From contig PTFA01000496.1 of the NCBI GenBank assembly GCA_003342895.1, positions 186,001-250,000 on the forward strand: 64,000 nt of DNA, written 5' to 3'. Shown piece after piece: positions 1 through 10,252 of this stretch. Origin of the DNA: Casuarius casuarius. Its lineage: Eukaryota; Chordata; Aves; Casuariiformes; Casuariidae. Positions within the stretch are counted from its first letter, which is position 1. Each line of letters opens with the position of its first letter. The notes beneath the pieces were generated by a model. It saw only the letters and a list, made by a program, of their open reading frames with translations, was not told where the DNA came from and searched no databases. A program made the position numbers and the translations under genes.

Positions 1-959
1 CTCACATGAATGGGCATGTCCCTACAGCGGACTCCCCCGCTGTCTTTATCCCAGAAACCCTGGGAATGCTGCTGTCGTCCCCCAGAAAAGCAGTTTTTAT
101 GCAGAGCACTGCTTAAGTAGCACCCTGTATGCGGTCCTCAGCCTGAGCCTCAGCACGTGCTGCTATGTTTAGTTGGGTAGCAGGCAGCAGAAGGATGCAA
201 CACCAGGCCCTGGGTACTGCAGACTTGTGTGTCGGTAAAACCACACTTTCCTTCCCTCCTAAGCCACTTATCTTTCAGCTACTGCAAACCTGAGTGGCTA
301 GTAATTTTGGCACACAGTATTCTTAATTCTGACAAAGTGTGACTTTGGTTTTATCTTAACATTTCAAATATGCAGTGTCCAATTAAATGAACTTTTTCTC
401 ACAGTGCACGCCTCTCATCCCTAACAGAATGTTTTTGCATGTGATATTTAGGGAAAGTATTAAACACAAGTGAAATAGATTAAGAAATGAATGTAAAAGA
501 ATCAATTCTTTTGAACTGTGGTTGCATAATGGAAATCGACTGCTATGAATGAACCTATGTTCAGAAGTTATGAACAGCAGAGCTAATGCACTGCCATGAG
601 TTCATCTTTATTATTGCATTACACCTGAATCAATTGATAAAGTAGCTTTTTTTTAAGGCTAGGAATGGCACTTAATTGAATAAAAGTCAATGTAATTATA
701 TTAGGAGAATCCAACAGTACTGCTGACAGCGGAAAAGGGACACTACTGAGCAGAGTGCCAGAACTTGTCCACACATTTCTGCACATCGTTTGCCTGACAG
801 ATATTATGGGCTGGTACATACTTTAATTAGATTACTGATTGCCACTGCTGCAAGTGAGAATTGAATAAGGGAGGCATCTCTCCCTATCAGAGCATCAGCA
901 GGGGTTTCATCCTTTTGCTGGTCTTTCTCAGAATGGCCTCTGTCCATCTGGGGCTCAGT

Positions 960-1180
960 GGCCCCTCTTTAACCGCGGTAATTTATTCTTATCTCTTCAT
1001 TCAATGAATGTTGACGTTATTTTCACCGCGTGCCTGGCCACTCTTTCTCTCAGCAGCAAACCAGGGAAATAGCGAGCGTGAATGTGTGAGAGGCAACAGA
1101 CAGTTACAGCTCTCCTGGCTGGTTTCTGCGCCGCAGCAAATTCCCCTATTCTCTTCAGTGTGAAATTGGGGCAGGTTGGG
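960..1180. promoter_or_regulatory. candidate conserved non-coding element in BNC2 intron
   Basis: A non-repetitive stretch with more CpG than its surroundings, including CCGCGG near 973, next to ATTA/TTAT-type motifs and the short inverted repeat CATTCAATGAATG near 999. This mix is typical of intronic enhancers near developmental transcription factor genes. The call rests on composition alone. Confidence 0.22.
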
Positions 1181-1733
1181 GCAGGGAGTGGGGGGTGTGT
1201 GTGTGAAGCTGGAGAAACGGTAAGAAGTAGACACACGAGCACTTTACGAGTAGTTTGCAGTTAGCGTTATGATGATAAGCACAACTGTGCTTTTATGCTC
1301 ATGTAATAACTCTGGTCAGCGTGGACAGGCCGTCACAGTAAGCATTTCCTGTACAGTACTTAGCAACTTTAGCTGGAGCGTACGCCATCTGACACCAGGA
1401 AGGCGAGGAGCAGCTCTACGGAGAGAGGGGCTGCCAGGAGTACTGTTTATCACTCATGTGTGTGCACACTGCATGCGTCTATTCAGAACTCATTTGTGGA
1501 TGATGATGAGGATGCTGTGAATTTGCTTTGATTAATTTGGTTTATGTTTCTCATATCGTCTGGTTGAGTCAGTATCCATCAGGACAACAGTGTAAGTGAG
1601 AGTACAGCTGACAAAAAACAATTTCATGGTCAAGACTTTAAATAAAGTCTGTATTTTATTGGTTTCAGATATTATTTTCTTTTGTCTTTTTTTTAACCAG
1701 ATATGTCTGGATTGGAATGTGAATTTGTTCTCT

Positions 1734-1802
1734 TTCTCTCTCTCTCTCTCTCTCTCCTCTTTCTTTCTCTCTTTTCTCCTTCTCTCTTCTCTCTCTCTCT
1801 TT
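1734..1802. repeat. (CT)n-rich pyrimidine tract
   Basis: A nearly pure C/T run made mainly of CT dinucleotides with TTT interruptions. It is an intronic microsatellite. The reading frames across it, serine/leucine-rich on one strand and arginine/glutamate-rich on the other, are by-products of the repeat. Confidence 0.9.
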
Positions 1803-1861
1803 TGTGATCTCAATTTAGCAAAAGATTAGAAAGCTGATCTTATCACAAGGTAAGCTCAGCC

Positions 1862-2170
1862 TTCATAAGTGCAGTGTGGGGATATGCATAATTACACTTC
1901 TGCGCCTCAAAACAGCAACAATGCCTTACTTGCTTGTGTGAAAGGAGTGTTTTCCCTGTGGGAGAAAAACAAGGAATGCTCTCCACTTTTTTACGCCCTT
2001 GCCCATACCTCTCAACTGTTTCTCATTAGGATAGAAATCCTCCATTTTAGATGCCCCCACCCCAATAATTGCATCCCAAGCAGATGTGATTGGATTAAAT
2101 TGCAGTTCAGTAGCAGTTTTACGTCAAAGGACAGTTACCTGCACTTGTCAGGGCCAATGGCAGGCCCAGT
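1862..2170. promoter_or_regulatory. candidate conserved non-coding element in BNC2 intron
   Basis: A unique-looking block with motifs resembling binding sites for developmental factors: a POU/homeodomain-like ATATGCATAATTA near 1881, an ACAATG SOX-like core near 1917 and AATAATTGCAT near 2063. No repeat or coding homology was recognised. Single-sequence inference only. Confidence 0.2.
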
Positions 2171-2565
2171 GAGTGGGCCAGATCATTACTATTACTATTA
2201 CCTTTACTTACTACTGTAAATTATGTGCAACAGATAGATGCATTACAAAGTAAGTGATAGAAAATTACCAAAATTTACCCCACATCACTTTAATCTTCAA
2301 AAATTTGCATTTTCCTCGTTTGTCTGCATTTGTCTGCATATTGCTGTACCGTGGTTGGAACATCAGCTGGTTGAGAGGTATGTTTCAAAGGGCTTCTTAA
2401 ACAAAAGCTTCCAATAAGGAAATATTGCTAATAGCTATTGTTTTCCTTCTCCCGTTTTTGCTACTGTAAGACATGAATCTCTGTAAAACATTGGTCAATG
2501 TTATGTCTTCCTGTGCCAATTTTATACCTAGTACTTTTTGCAAATTAAAGTATTCCTGTGTTAAA

Positions 2566-2588
2566 ATTCTCTCTCTCTCTCTCTCTTT
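2566..2588. repeat. (CT)n microsatellite
   Basis: A short perfect CT dinucleotide run, followed by a looser pyrimidine-rich stretch to about 2622. Confidence 0.9.
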
Positions 2589-3166
2589 CTTTCCCCTCCC
2601 TGCCCTCTTTCTTTCCCCTCCTACATTTGGGCTCTGATCTGCAATTTATAATGGGCAGACAGACTGGTGAGTCTGCATGTTGTAAATTGCGGGTTTGGGT
2701 CCTTAGCTTGCAAAGAATGTTATGCAGTAGAACTTCGCTAATTCTTTTGTCACTGATTTGAAAATCCAGTCACCCTCCAAAGAAAACAAATATTTGTCCT
2801 CCTTTTCCTCGGCAATGGTGCACATTCAGAATACTGAACCTTAAAGTTTTCTAATATCGAAAACTTTATACTGATTTCTCATCTTTAAACACTTTGACAA
2901 AAAGAGCATGTTCTGCGTTCAGAGGTCTTTGATGTCTGTCATGTTTGTTGGTTTCATCATTAATTCAGAAAATGCAGTTGTTCAAAGAGGATTTTCCTGA
3001 CACTACTGCAAATCAGTGAGGTTCTACTGCAATGGATAAATAAAGGCCAATGTCAAAAGTGGAGAGTAGAATGCAGTATTTAAAATAATAGGCTGTATTA
3101 CACAGCTACTAACCCAAAGGCTTAAGTTTTATTTGCAAATGTAGAGCTTTAATTCTTGAGAACAAA

Positions 3167-3336
3167 GGCCCTGATCCTGTAAAACACTTGAGAATGTTTT
3201 AACTTGCAGCTCTTGGGATCTGGTCCAAAGACCACTGACGTCAGTGACAGCTTTTCCAGTGCCTCTTGAGCACTCAGTGACTTCAAGACATATCCAAGCC
3301 AAGGCCCCTGCTTAAGTGTTTTGACTGATTTGGGGC
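3167..3336. mobile_element. old palindromic MITE-like repeat with a central CRE
   Basis: The ends form an imperfect inverted repeat: GGCCCTGATCCTG plus AAAACACTT at the left (3167-3189) and AAGTGTTTTGACTGATT plus TGGGGC at the right (3314-3336). The element is about 170 bp. It resembles a widespread old palindromic repeat of reptile and bird genomes that I recognise by pattern but cannot name with certainty. The centre is a perfect 14-bp palindrome, CACTGACGTCAGTG (3233-3246), holding the full cAMP response element TGACGTCA (3236-3243). The element is degraded and has no coding capacity. Confidence 0.6.
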
Positions 3337-3557
3337 AAAATTCTGTATTGTCATTAGTATTTTTTTATTGGAAATTACACCACTTCAGTCAGGCATTTAG
3401 CACTGCATTAGACACAGCACTGGGAAGAGTATAGTGAAGACCAACAGTGCCCTCCCAGAAGGATGGAACCAGTGACTTTGTCCGAGATTTTCAGAAACTC
3501 GTTTGGATTTCAGAGACTTGTTTTCCTAACACCCTCAAGTCTTTTCCATCTCTGTTT

Positions 3558-3609
3558 GGCCTGATTCTGAATACCTTGATATCAGAATTACATCATCAGA
3601 ATCAGGACC
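3558..3609. repeat. short inverted repeat, probably the end of a related palindromic element
   Basis: The left arm GGCCTGATTCTGA (3558-3570) is nearly the reverse complement of the right arm TCAGAATCAGGACC (3596-3609), with about 25 bases between. The GGCCTGATTCTG end matches the style of the palindromic repeat family seen elsewhere in the window. It may be a solo remnant of one. Confidence 0.5.
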
Positions 3610-3672
3610 TCTAACTAGCTATCATTCAGTCATGTCAATATTTTCTCTTCCTATATTTCACTTATACAGTTG

Positions 3673-3765
3673 TGTGAATATACATATATATGTATATTTT
3701 ATACTTATATATGTATGTATGAATGTATAAATATACAAGTGTATATATATATTTATATACAAACT
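3673..3765. repeat. AT-rich tract with a perfect 22-bp palindrome
   Basis: A run of alternating TA/TG steps. Positions 3677-3698 read identically on both strands: the half-site AATATACATAT is followed directly by its reverse complement. Such tracts can extrude cruciforms and are often unstable microsatellites. Confidence 0.8.
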
Positions 3766-4134
3766 CACACAGATATTCTATATATTATCTTCTTCTGAAG
3801 TGAGGCTTTTAGGAAGACCAGGAGGGATTGAGGGACCAAGAATAGCATTTCGCATTTTCTGTTATTCCAGTGTATTTTGTAAATCTCAAACACCAGGGCT
3901 GTAGCTGCTGCTGGGGACCAATGTTGAGGAACAGTAGCTGAAACCGAAAGGGAGTCGGGGGGTTTATTTTGCTTGTTTTGTTTTGTTTTTGTGTTGCAAA
4001 TTGTTCCTTTATAAAGAAATAGAATTGTCCAAGGAACGTGGATAGGGGACAAGTTATAAATAATTGTAAATCATTGCTAAATCAGAATTTGGGTCTGGTG
4101 CTTGGCAACTGTATGTTTAATCAAAAATACTGTA

Positions 4135-4171
4135 CATTTTTCCTTTCTTCCCTTCCTTCTTCCTTTCCCAG
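4135..4171 (+). promoter_or_regulatory. polypyrimidine tract and 3' splice acceptor of the BNC2 last exon
   Basis: An almost uninterrupted pyrimidine run leads to CAG ending at 4171. The exon starts at 4172 with the third base of an arginine codon, so the upstream exon must supply the first two bases. Homology to BNC2 begins exactly here ([11 protein letters not shown]). The upstream in-frame residues back to a methionine at 4038 are translated intron, which fixes the acceptor. Confidence 0.93.
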
Positions 4172-4832
4172 ACACAGTGCTAACATAAACCTGCACCGTA
4201 AACTGTTGACCAAAGAACTGGATGACATGGGCCTGGACTCCTCACAGCCTTCTCTTAGCAAAGACCTCCGTGACGAATTTTTGGTGAAGATCTACGGCGC
4301 TCAGCATCAGATGGGGCTCGACATCCGGGAAGACACCTCCTCGCCTGCTGGTACCGAGGATTCCCACATGAATGGGTACGGCAGGGGCATGTCGGAGGAC
4401 TACATGGTCCTGGACCTGAGCACCACCTCCAGCATCCAGTCCAGCAGCAGTATCCATTCCTCCAGAGAATCTGATGCAGGCAGCGATGAGGGCATTCTCC
4501 TGGACGACGTCGATGGGGCAAGTGACAGCGGGGAATCTGCCCACAAAGCAGATGCCCCTGCCTTAGCTGTAGGTATGGGCGCCGATGTCCCCGGATCCCT
4601 CATGTTCAACAGTGTTTCGGTGAGCAACGGTGGGATAATGTGTAACATTTGCCACAAAATGTACAGCAACAAGGGGACCCTCAGAGTGCACTATAAAACA
4701 GTGCACTTGCGAGAAATGCACAAATGCAAAGTCCCCGGGTGCAACATGATGTTCTCCTCTGTCCGCAGCCGAAACCGGCACAGTCAGAACCCTAACTTGC
4801 ATAAAAACATTCCCTTCACTTCCGTAGATTAG
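4172..4832 (+). CDS. BNC2: basonuclin 2, C-terminal coding exon (partial gene)
   Basis: This is the last coding exon of BNC2, a nuclear C2H2 zinc-finger protein linked to pigmentation, craniofacial and mesenchymal development. The exon gives 220 residues, counting the split arginine as residue 1. Residues 2-9 (HSANINLH) are the two zinc-binding histidines of a finger whose cysteines are in the preceding exon, which is outside the window. A serine-rich then acidic stretch covers about residues 82-116. A complete finger pair follows: C-x2-C-x12-H-x4-H at residues 158-179 (4641-4706) and C-x4-C-x12-H-x6-H at residues 186-211 (4725-4802). The wide histidine spacing and the SQNPNLH motif are hallmarks of basonuclins. 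The protein ends NIPFTSVD with TAG at 4830-4832. The long linker matches BNC2 as I recall it rather than BNC1. The frame is intact and no zinc ligand is missing. Confidence 0.96.
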
Positions 4833-4910
4833 TTAAGGATGGACACGGCATAATGCCAGCTCTCACAGAGGGCCTACCACATTTGAACTGCCATATACAG
4901 TCTCTCTTGA

Positions 4911-4956
4911 TACATATATATATATATATATATAAAAATATACATATATATATAAT
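4911..4956. repeat. (TA)n microsatellite in the proximal 3' UTR
   Basis: Alternating TA steps with a short A-rich interruption, starting about 80 bases after the BNC2 stop codon. Probably polymorphic in length. Confidence 0.9.
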
Positions 4957-5011
4957 CTTTTTTTTTCTTTTTTAACAAAAGAAAGAAACACCAGGTGCTT
5001 TTTTCCCTTTG

Positions 5012-5221
5012 NNNNNNNNNNNNNNNNNNNNNNNNNNNNNNNNNNNNNNNNNNNNNNNNNNNNNNNNNNNNNNNNNNNNNNNNNNNNNNNNNNNNNNNNN
5101 NNNNNNNNNNNNNNNNNNNNNNNNNNNNNNNNNNNNNNNNNNNNNNNNNNNNNNNNNNNNNNNNNNNNNNNNNNNNNNNNNNNNNNNNNNNNNNNNNNNN
5201 NNNNNNNNNNNNNNNNNNNNN
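5012..5221. other. assembly gap (210 N)
   Basis: A run of 210 N inside the BNC2 3' UTR, flanked by T-rich sequence on the left and an A-run on the right. The true size and content are unknown. Frames spanning it are meaningless. Confidence 1.
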
Positions 5222-5258
5222 GAAAAAAAATTATCTACTTAGTTGTCTTTGTGTCTTT

Positions 5259-5364
5259 AAAGATTGGGGATAACCTAAGATTGGGGATAACGTTCTACTA
5301 AGATGGGGATAATGTTCTACTAAGATGGGGATAACGTTCTACTAAGATGGGGATAACGTTCTAC
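5259..5364 (+). repeat. 22-bp minisatellite in the BNC2 3' UTR
   Basis: Four complete head-to-tail units start at 5276 (23 bp), 5299, 5321 and 5343 (22 bp each), preceded by a shortened copy from about 5259. Each unit reads TAAGATGGGGATAACG followed by TTCTAC, with one T insertion in the first full unit and one C-to-T change in the second. The last two units are identical, which suggests recent expansion. Each carries a GATA core and AACGTT or AATGTT. It lies 37 bases after the gap, so the array may affect the assembly there. Confidence 0.92.
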
Positions 5365-6501
5365 TAAGCATGGCTGTTACACTTGTATATATATATTGAG
5401 CCTTGATGGGCCTATGATGTAAAACAATTGTATTGATTGTGGTTTAACTCTTATTTTTTTGCTTAATTTTTACAGTTACATTCAGCTGTTAGGTAAGCAG
5501 GAAAAATAGTTCGCTGGCTAGTTCTACTCATTTATGTTAGCTTTAATGCACATTTTTAAAAGAACCACGGTCTTGTTTTAACTACCTGCTAGATATAAGT
5601 AATACAGAGGTGCTGGCATGCTTTACAGTACCTAGTCTGATACAGTTTTTTTGTCTTGTACTATTACATAAATCCAGTCATGCACTTTTTCGTACACTAC
5701 AAGGGGATGTGTAATAATATCCATGCTTTTTTTTCCTTAAACTATTGCCATATTTTCAGTAAGTGTCTTTAAAAAAATACACTTAGATAAAAGTGGTCTG
5801 GTCAGTATGAGGGCATGAATGCCAAACAAAGAGTATTAGTGTTTAGTGTTAATACAAAAGTGCCAACTTTGCACACGTTTTGAAAAAAGAAAATGTACTT
5901 ACTTATTCACCATAACCACAGTTGGAGTTTTTGGACTACGGAAAAAAACACCGGGGGTGGGAGAAGGGGTAAAGTGAAATACAGAATTCTTGGTGCTTTT
6001 TTCAAGTGCCAATTATTATTAGAAACAATAGTGCATCTTTATTCCTTATATGCTACATTACATAGAAGAAAAAGACAGAATTGTGTCATCTGAATCAGTG
6101 GAAACTTTTCTTTGGTTGAACATGGGTAATATTTGGGGATAGAGATGCTGATACTACTTGTCACAGAACAAAGATGGATATAATTTTGCGTGCTCCTTAC
6201 TATGGCCTGGATTTTTGCGGTGTTTAAAAAAAAGGAACAGGGAAATAATGTTAATAACTCTGTTGTTCTGTAAAGTTGTCTTATTTGCAATGGAAAGTGC
6301 TGTAGTATGATTAAGGCATGTTTTATAGAAGCAATCAAAAAAAAATTAATGGCAGAAGCACTTAGAAGCTCTGAAAACATATGCTGGACTTTTTATTGGG
6401 TAGCTTTCCCTTTGGTTAAATTAGAGGCCAGAATAAGGATCTCTAGTTTTGTTAATGTTTTGTGTTTCACCCACATGGTTTGTCAGAAAAGAACGAAAGT
6501 T

Positions 6502-6586
6502 TGAGAGAGAGAGAGAGCGCGCGAGTATGAGCGGGAGAGGGAGAGGGAGAAGGAGCAAGCAATTGAGAAAGAGAGAAAGAGAGGCT
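6502..6586. repeat. GA-rich purine tract
   Basis: GAGAGA runs interrupted by GCGCGCGAG and GGGAGAGGGAGAGG, then AGAAAGAG. A low-complexity microsatellite inside the putative 3' UTR. Confidence 0.88.
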
Positions 6587-6751
6587 GTCCTCTGAATCTT
6601 TTTTGTTTCCGGTGTTTACACATGTTGCTTGAGCTGGTAAACCACACTGGCAGCCTAAGTTACCACAACATACTGACTGAATGATGATATTTACTTAAGT
6701 TCAGCCTACAGCCAAAACCATTAGGGTGTGTGTTGTAGACTTTTTTTCCGT

Positions 6752-6782
6752 AAAAAAAAAAAAAGAAAAAAGAAAAAAAAGG
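6752..6782. repeat. A-rich low-complexity tract
   Basis: Runs of A with isolated G. It creates a poly-lysine reading frame that is not a gene. Confidence 0.9.
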
Positions 6783-8809
6783 GATATTTCAGCATACAAT
6801 ACAATACTCGTTCAGTGAGAATGTGTTCCTTTTCTGTATGTACTGACCCAGAACATTTTTTTTTTAGTCAAGAGTCAGAAATGCTCCTTTGTTTCAGCTT
6901 CTCATTGCTTTATTTGTTGTGCATTTTGATCATTTTTACCTTTATGTTCACTTGAGTAGTTATTCCTGTTACATTTTCTAGAGGAAGCTGTTTATATGGA
7001 TTTCCTCTTTTTTGGATTTATTATGCATTTCAGTATTCTTTTCTCCAAAATTAGGAATCAATAGCTAATAAACCAGTATTTCCAGTTGTAGAAAATAAGA
7101 GGAAAAAAAATCTTAAGAAATTCTCACTATGCTCCTATAGGGTACAAGCTTCTGATCACTTTTTGACTCTTCACACTGATGAAGTCGTTTGTCGATCCTA
7201 CAGAAACTACAAGGAAAACTTACCTCCTGGTTTAACAGAAAGAAAGTTTATAGCAAAAAGCTAAGCAGTTTCGCTGTATTTTTTTCTTTCATCTTTTTTA
7301 TTTTTCCTCAAAGTCTCAACTAGTTTGCCTTGTTAAATTGAGTGGAGAGATCTGCTTTGCTTTGCTTTATGTTGTGCGTTTGTGAGAGAGGGAAATTAGA
7401 ACAGTAAAGGTGCATTCTTCTAAAACACATGGACCTTTGTAGTGTGATCTGTACTGCACTCCTGTCCCCCTCCCAAGCTGTTAGGAACCAAGCAAGATGG
7501 AAAGTATAAAAAACAAAACAACAGTAACTGAATGATATCTACAGAAAAAAACACTGTTTTGAAGTATGTATGGTATAAATAAATATCTTTTTTAATGAAA
7601 AACACATTTGAGGTATATAAATAATTCTTCACTGAATGAATCACTGTTCTGCATTCTCATTTTACTCTGTTTCAGTTAAAGGTCAAATGGTTTTGGTAAA
7701 CTTGTTTGGAAACTTAAACATCATCAGCAGATAAATTCAGCAGATGAATTACATAGAAAAAAATCTGTTTATTACACAAAATGAAACAGGACATTATAAA
7801 AAGTAAAGGAGCAGGGACAAACCTCAAAAAAACTGTTAGAAGCTCTGCAGTCCTACTTTTATGACATCCTGAACTTCATTCAGATTGTGCTTAAGCCCTG
7901 TAGGAAATACCCTAAAAAGCAAGAAAAGTTTATCGTGGACAGATTATTGCTCATTTCTATTTGTAGGCAAATCACCTGGTGTCTTCAGTGCTCATGATAT
8001 TAATGTCAGAATATTCTGGTTTTAGGATTACACATAAAGTTTTGTCGAATTGAATGGTGTCTCCCACCTTCATACTTACCATACTTCTCTCTGAGAGTCT
8101 GTATTTATCAGAATTGTTCCTGTGATGGGATTTGTATCACTTGAAAGTTTCTGAAAAATCTCAAAAGAGGGTTATATGGAAGAAGTTTGGCTTTAATGAC
8201 AAAAAGTAACACAATAGGCAGCGTCTCTCGGTGATCCCAGCAGTGACCCAGAATGCAGTAAGCAGAAAGACTGAGTCTTTCGTCTGTGCAGTGCAGGGCA
8301 CGGCTGCAAGGTTGTGGTGACAAGAGAAATGTTCTGCAATTGCTTGTGCTGTCATAATCCTATGGCTAGCCCTCCGTTTCCAAGCCTGTCAATCTATACC
8401 CTTTTACAAGAGTTAGATTGACTTTGGGGAAGAGAAGAGGGGGCATGCAGAGGCTCTTCGTTTCTCATGGTGTTTGCTTCTCTGGATTTGGTTCCTATAG
8501 GTGTAGTGGACAGACTGTCTAGGTCCTTTTACCATTTTGTTCATTCAGAATAGATGCATTTTTCTGTAGATATCAAACAGGCTTTGTCCACATTGCATAG
8601 TGCATCTGCTTTAGAAATAGAATTACGTGGCTGGAGGTTGGTTGGCTTTTTTCTTTGTTTTGGAGATTTTCTTTTTTCAGGAAAGTGTGTGATATCAATT
8701 AAACACTAGGTTTCTTTTGAAAACCTGTACTTAACAATTTGGAAGGAAAACAGCAAAATCAAAGCATGAGAGTGGGAACCATGAACTGAGCTTTAATATC
8801 ACTGATGGC

Positions 8810-8965
8810 CCCTTCTCACTGCTTAGTCTTGGACAGATCACATCACCTCTTCATGTTCTGCATCTGTTAAAAAATGGCTGTGATCGTACCCCATAAGGGT
8901 GCTGCTGTGAGGACTAATTAGCTGGTCTTTGTAAAGAGCTTATTTAAGGCATAAGTATTTCTGCA
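8810..8965 (+). mobile_element. MIR SINE fragment
   Basis: The order of conserved MIR blocks is recognisable: a core resembling 'cttggacagatcac..cacctctt', then a 'catctgttaaaaaatggc' counterpart of the MIR 'catctgtaaaatggg' block, then 'gctgctgtgaggactaatta' and 'gtaaagagct'. It is diverged and lies within the putative BNC2 3' UTR, so that transcript would carry an exonised SINE. Confidence 0.75.
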
Positions 8966-9350
8966 TACCTTATGATATTTAGTCCATTTTTAGCTCAACC
9001 AGACAGATGTACTGGCTGAAATGTTAACTTTGTCTCTAGCTGCAGCTTCACAGAAGAGTTTCATAATGCAAAAGTCAGCCAACTCTTAAACCGTAACTGG
9101 CATCACGATGACACTGTAGTATTGCACACAAAGTATAAGCATTCAGTCACTGAGTCACAACTGAATTTGATAAAATGTGGAAGGTTCAGATTAAAAAGCC
9201 TATTAACACTAACACTTTGCTCTGAAAGATCTCTCAATGGCTTTTCATGACTCAGCTCATAAAATTTGTCCGTTTCCCAGGGATCTGTGGATATGTTACA
9301 CAGCAAAAGTTGTGTACTGCGTTTGCTGTGAGTAAACTTTGGTGCATTTT

Positions 9351-9476
9351 CTTTCCCTTCCTCCCTCTCTCCATCCCTTTTTCTGTTTTTCTCCCCTCCT
9401 TCCTTCTTTCTTTCTTTCTTTTTCTGTCTCTTTCTGTCTTTCTCTCCCTCTTTCCCTCTTTCTCTCTCTCTTTCAA
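9351..9476. repeat. pyrimidine-rich (CT/CTTT)n tract
   Basis: A long C/T-only run of TTCC, TTTC and CTCTCT motifs with few interruptions. The frames on either strand are repeat by-products. Confidence 0.9.
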
Positions 9477-10214
9477 ATGAAAGTATACCTTCTCTGCCTA
9501 TTCCAGAAGTTCATAAGCTTTCCTTCACCTATGCCCTTCCCACTCCATCCCCAAAAAAGGAGCTGTTTAGGAAAAAGAGTCAAGTCAGGTTCTAAACAGT
9601 AAAATAGCTGCCTGGGGAGGTCAGCATCTCCGCTGATGGGATCCGGTACAGCTCGCAGGAAGAGAGACTGCAGGATTCTGCTTGAGTTTTCCCTGAGTTT
9701 TAGTCTTCTCACTTAATTAACACAGTTAAGGATCTAGCATAGCTAATTATATGGGCTAGGAATGTGCCGAAGCAACAAGACAAAGAGCTGTGTGAGTGTC
9801 TGTAACAGGGAAATGTCAGAAACGTAATGAATCAGGGTTTGATCTGTTCCAAAGATAGGAACCATTTACAAGACCAGAGATTTAGTTCCAAAAGTTTCTC
9901 CTTCAATAAGTTTGGTATTTTGTAATCGAAGTACTTGGATTGGACCCATTTTTCACAAGATCATTTGGGATGTCAGCTAACACGAGGATACAGAACATCT
10001 TTTCAGAAGCACATTTGTACTCAAATTCTGCAGGACGCTTTCAAGGCATTATTGGAAGAAAGGAGGGAAAGTGTTTGATCTAGAAGCACACACATGCTCC
10101 TCTAAATTTTAAGTGCTAGTTACATGAACGGAAATGTTACTCTTTCTTCTGTCCCAAGAATGTTCTTGTCACTTTTCTCTTTGCATTGTATTAATAGAAT
10201 TACTCTCTATTATT

Positions 10215-10252
10215 TAAAAAAAAAAAAAAAGAAGAAGAAGAAGAAGAAGGAA
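10215..10252. repeat. poly(A) followed by (GAA)n
   Basis: An A-run of about 15 followed by several GAA/GAAG units. This resembles the decayed tail of a retroposed element, but no element body was recognised upstream. Confidence 0.75.

Larger units (their letters stand above)
1..4171 (+). other. 3' part of the last intron of BNC2
   Basis: This stretch lies upstream of the BNC2 terminal coding exon and ends in a clear polypyrimidine tract and AG. No open frame in it resembles a protein I know; short frames exist on both strands but are of chance length or low complexity. It holds two CT tracts, a palindromic repeat with a perfect CRE at its centre, a second inverted repeat and an AT-rich palindrome, listed separately. 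BNC2 is known in mammals for extensive alternative splicing, so an unannotated cassette exon here cannot be excluded, but I see none I can support. Confidence 0.8.

Noticed and set aside
4038..4169. Upstream part of the BNC2 open frame, beginning at a methionine
   Set aside because: It is intron read in frame: the polypyrimidine tract and AG end at 4171, and basonuclin homology begins only at the split Arg codon.
4242..4802. Minus-strand open frames of 79-100 residues opposite the BNC2 exon
   Set aside because: They are antisense shadows of the real coding exon and show no protein-family features.
4995..5273. Open frames spanning the first N gap
   Set aside because: They exist only because N is not read as a stop.
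5276..5364. Regular repeats resembling a CRISPR array
   Set aside because: The units are directly tandem without spacers, and the window is vertebrate; it is a minisatellite.
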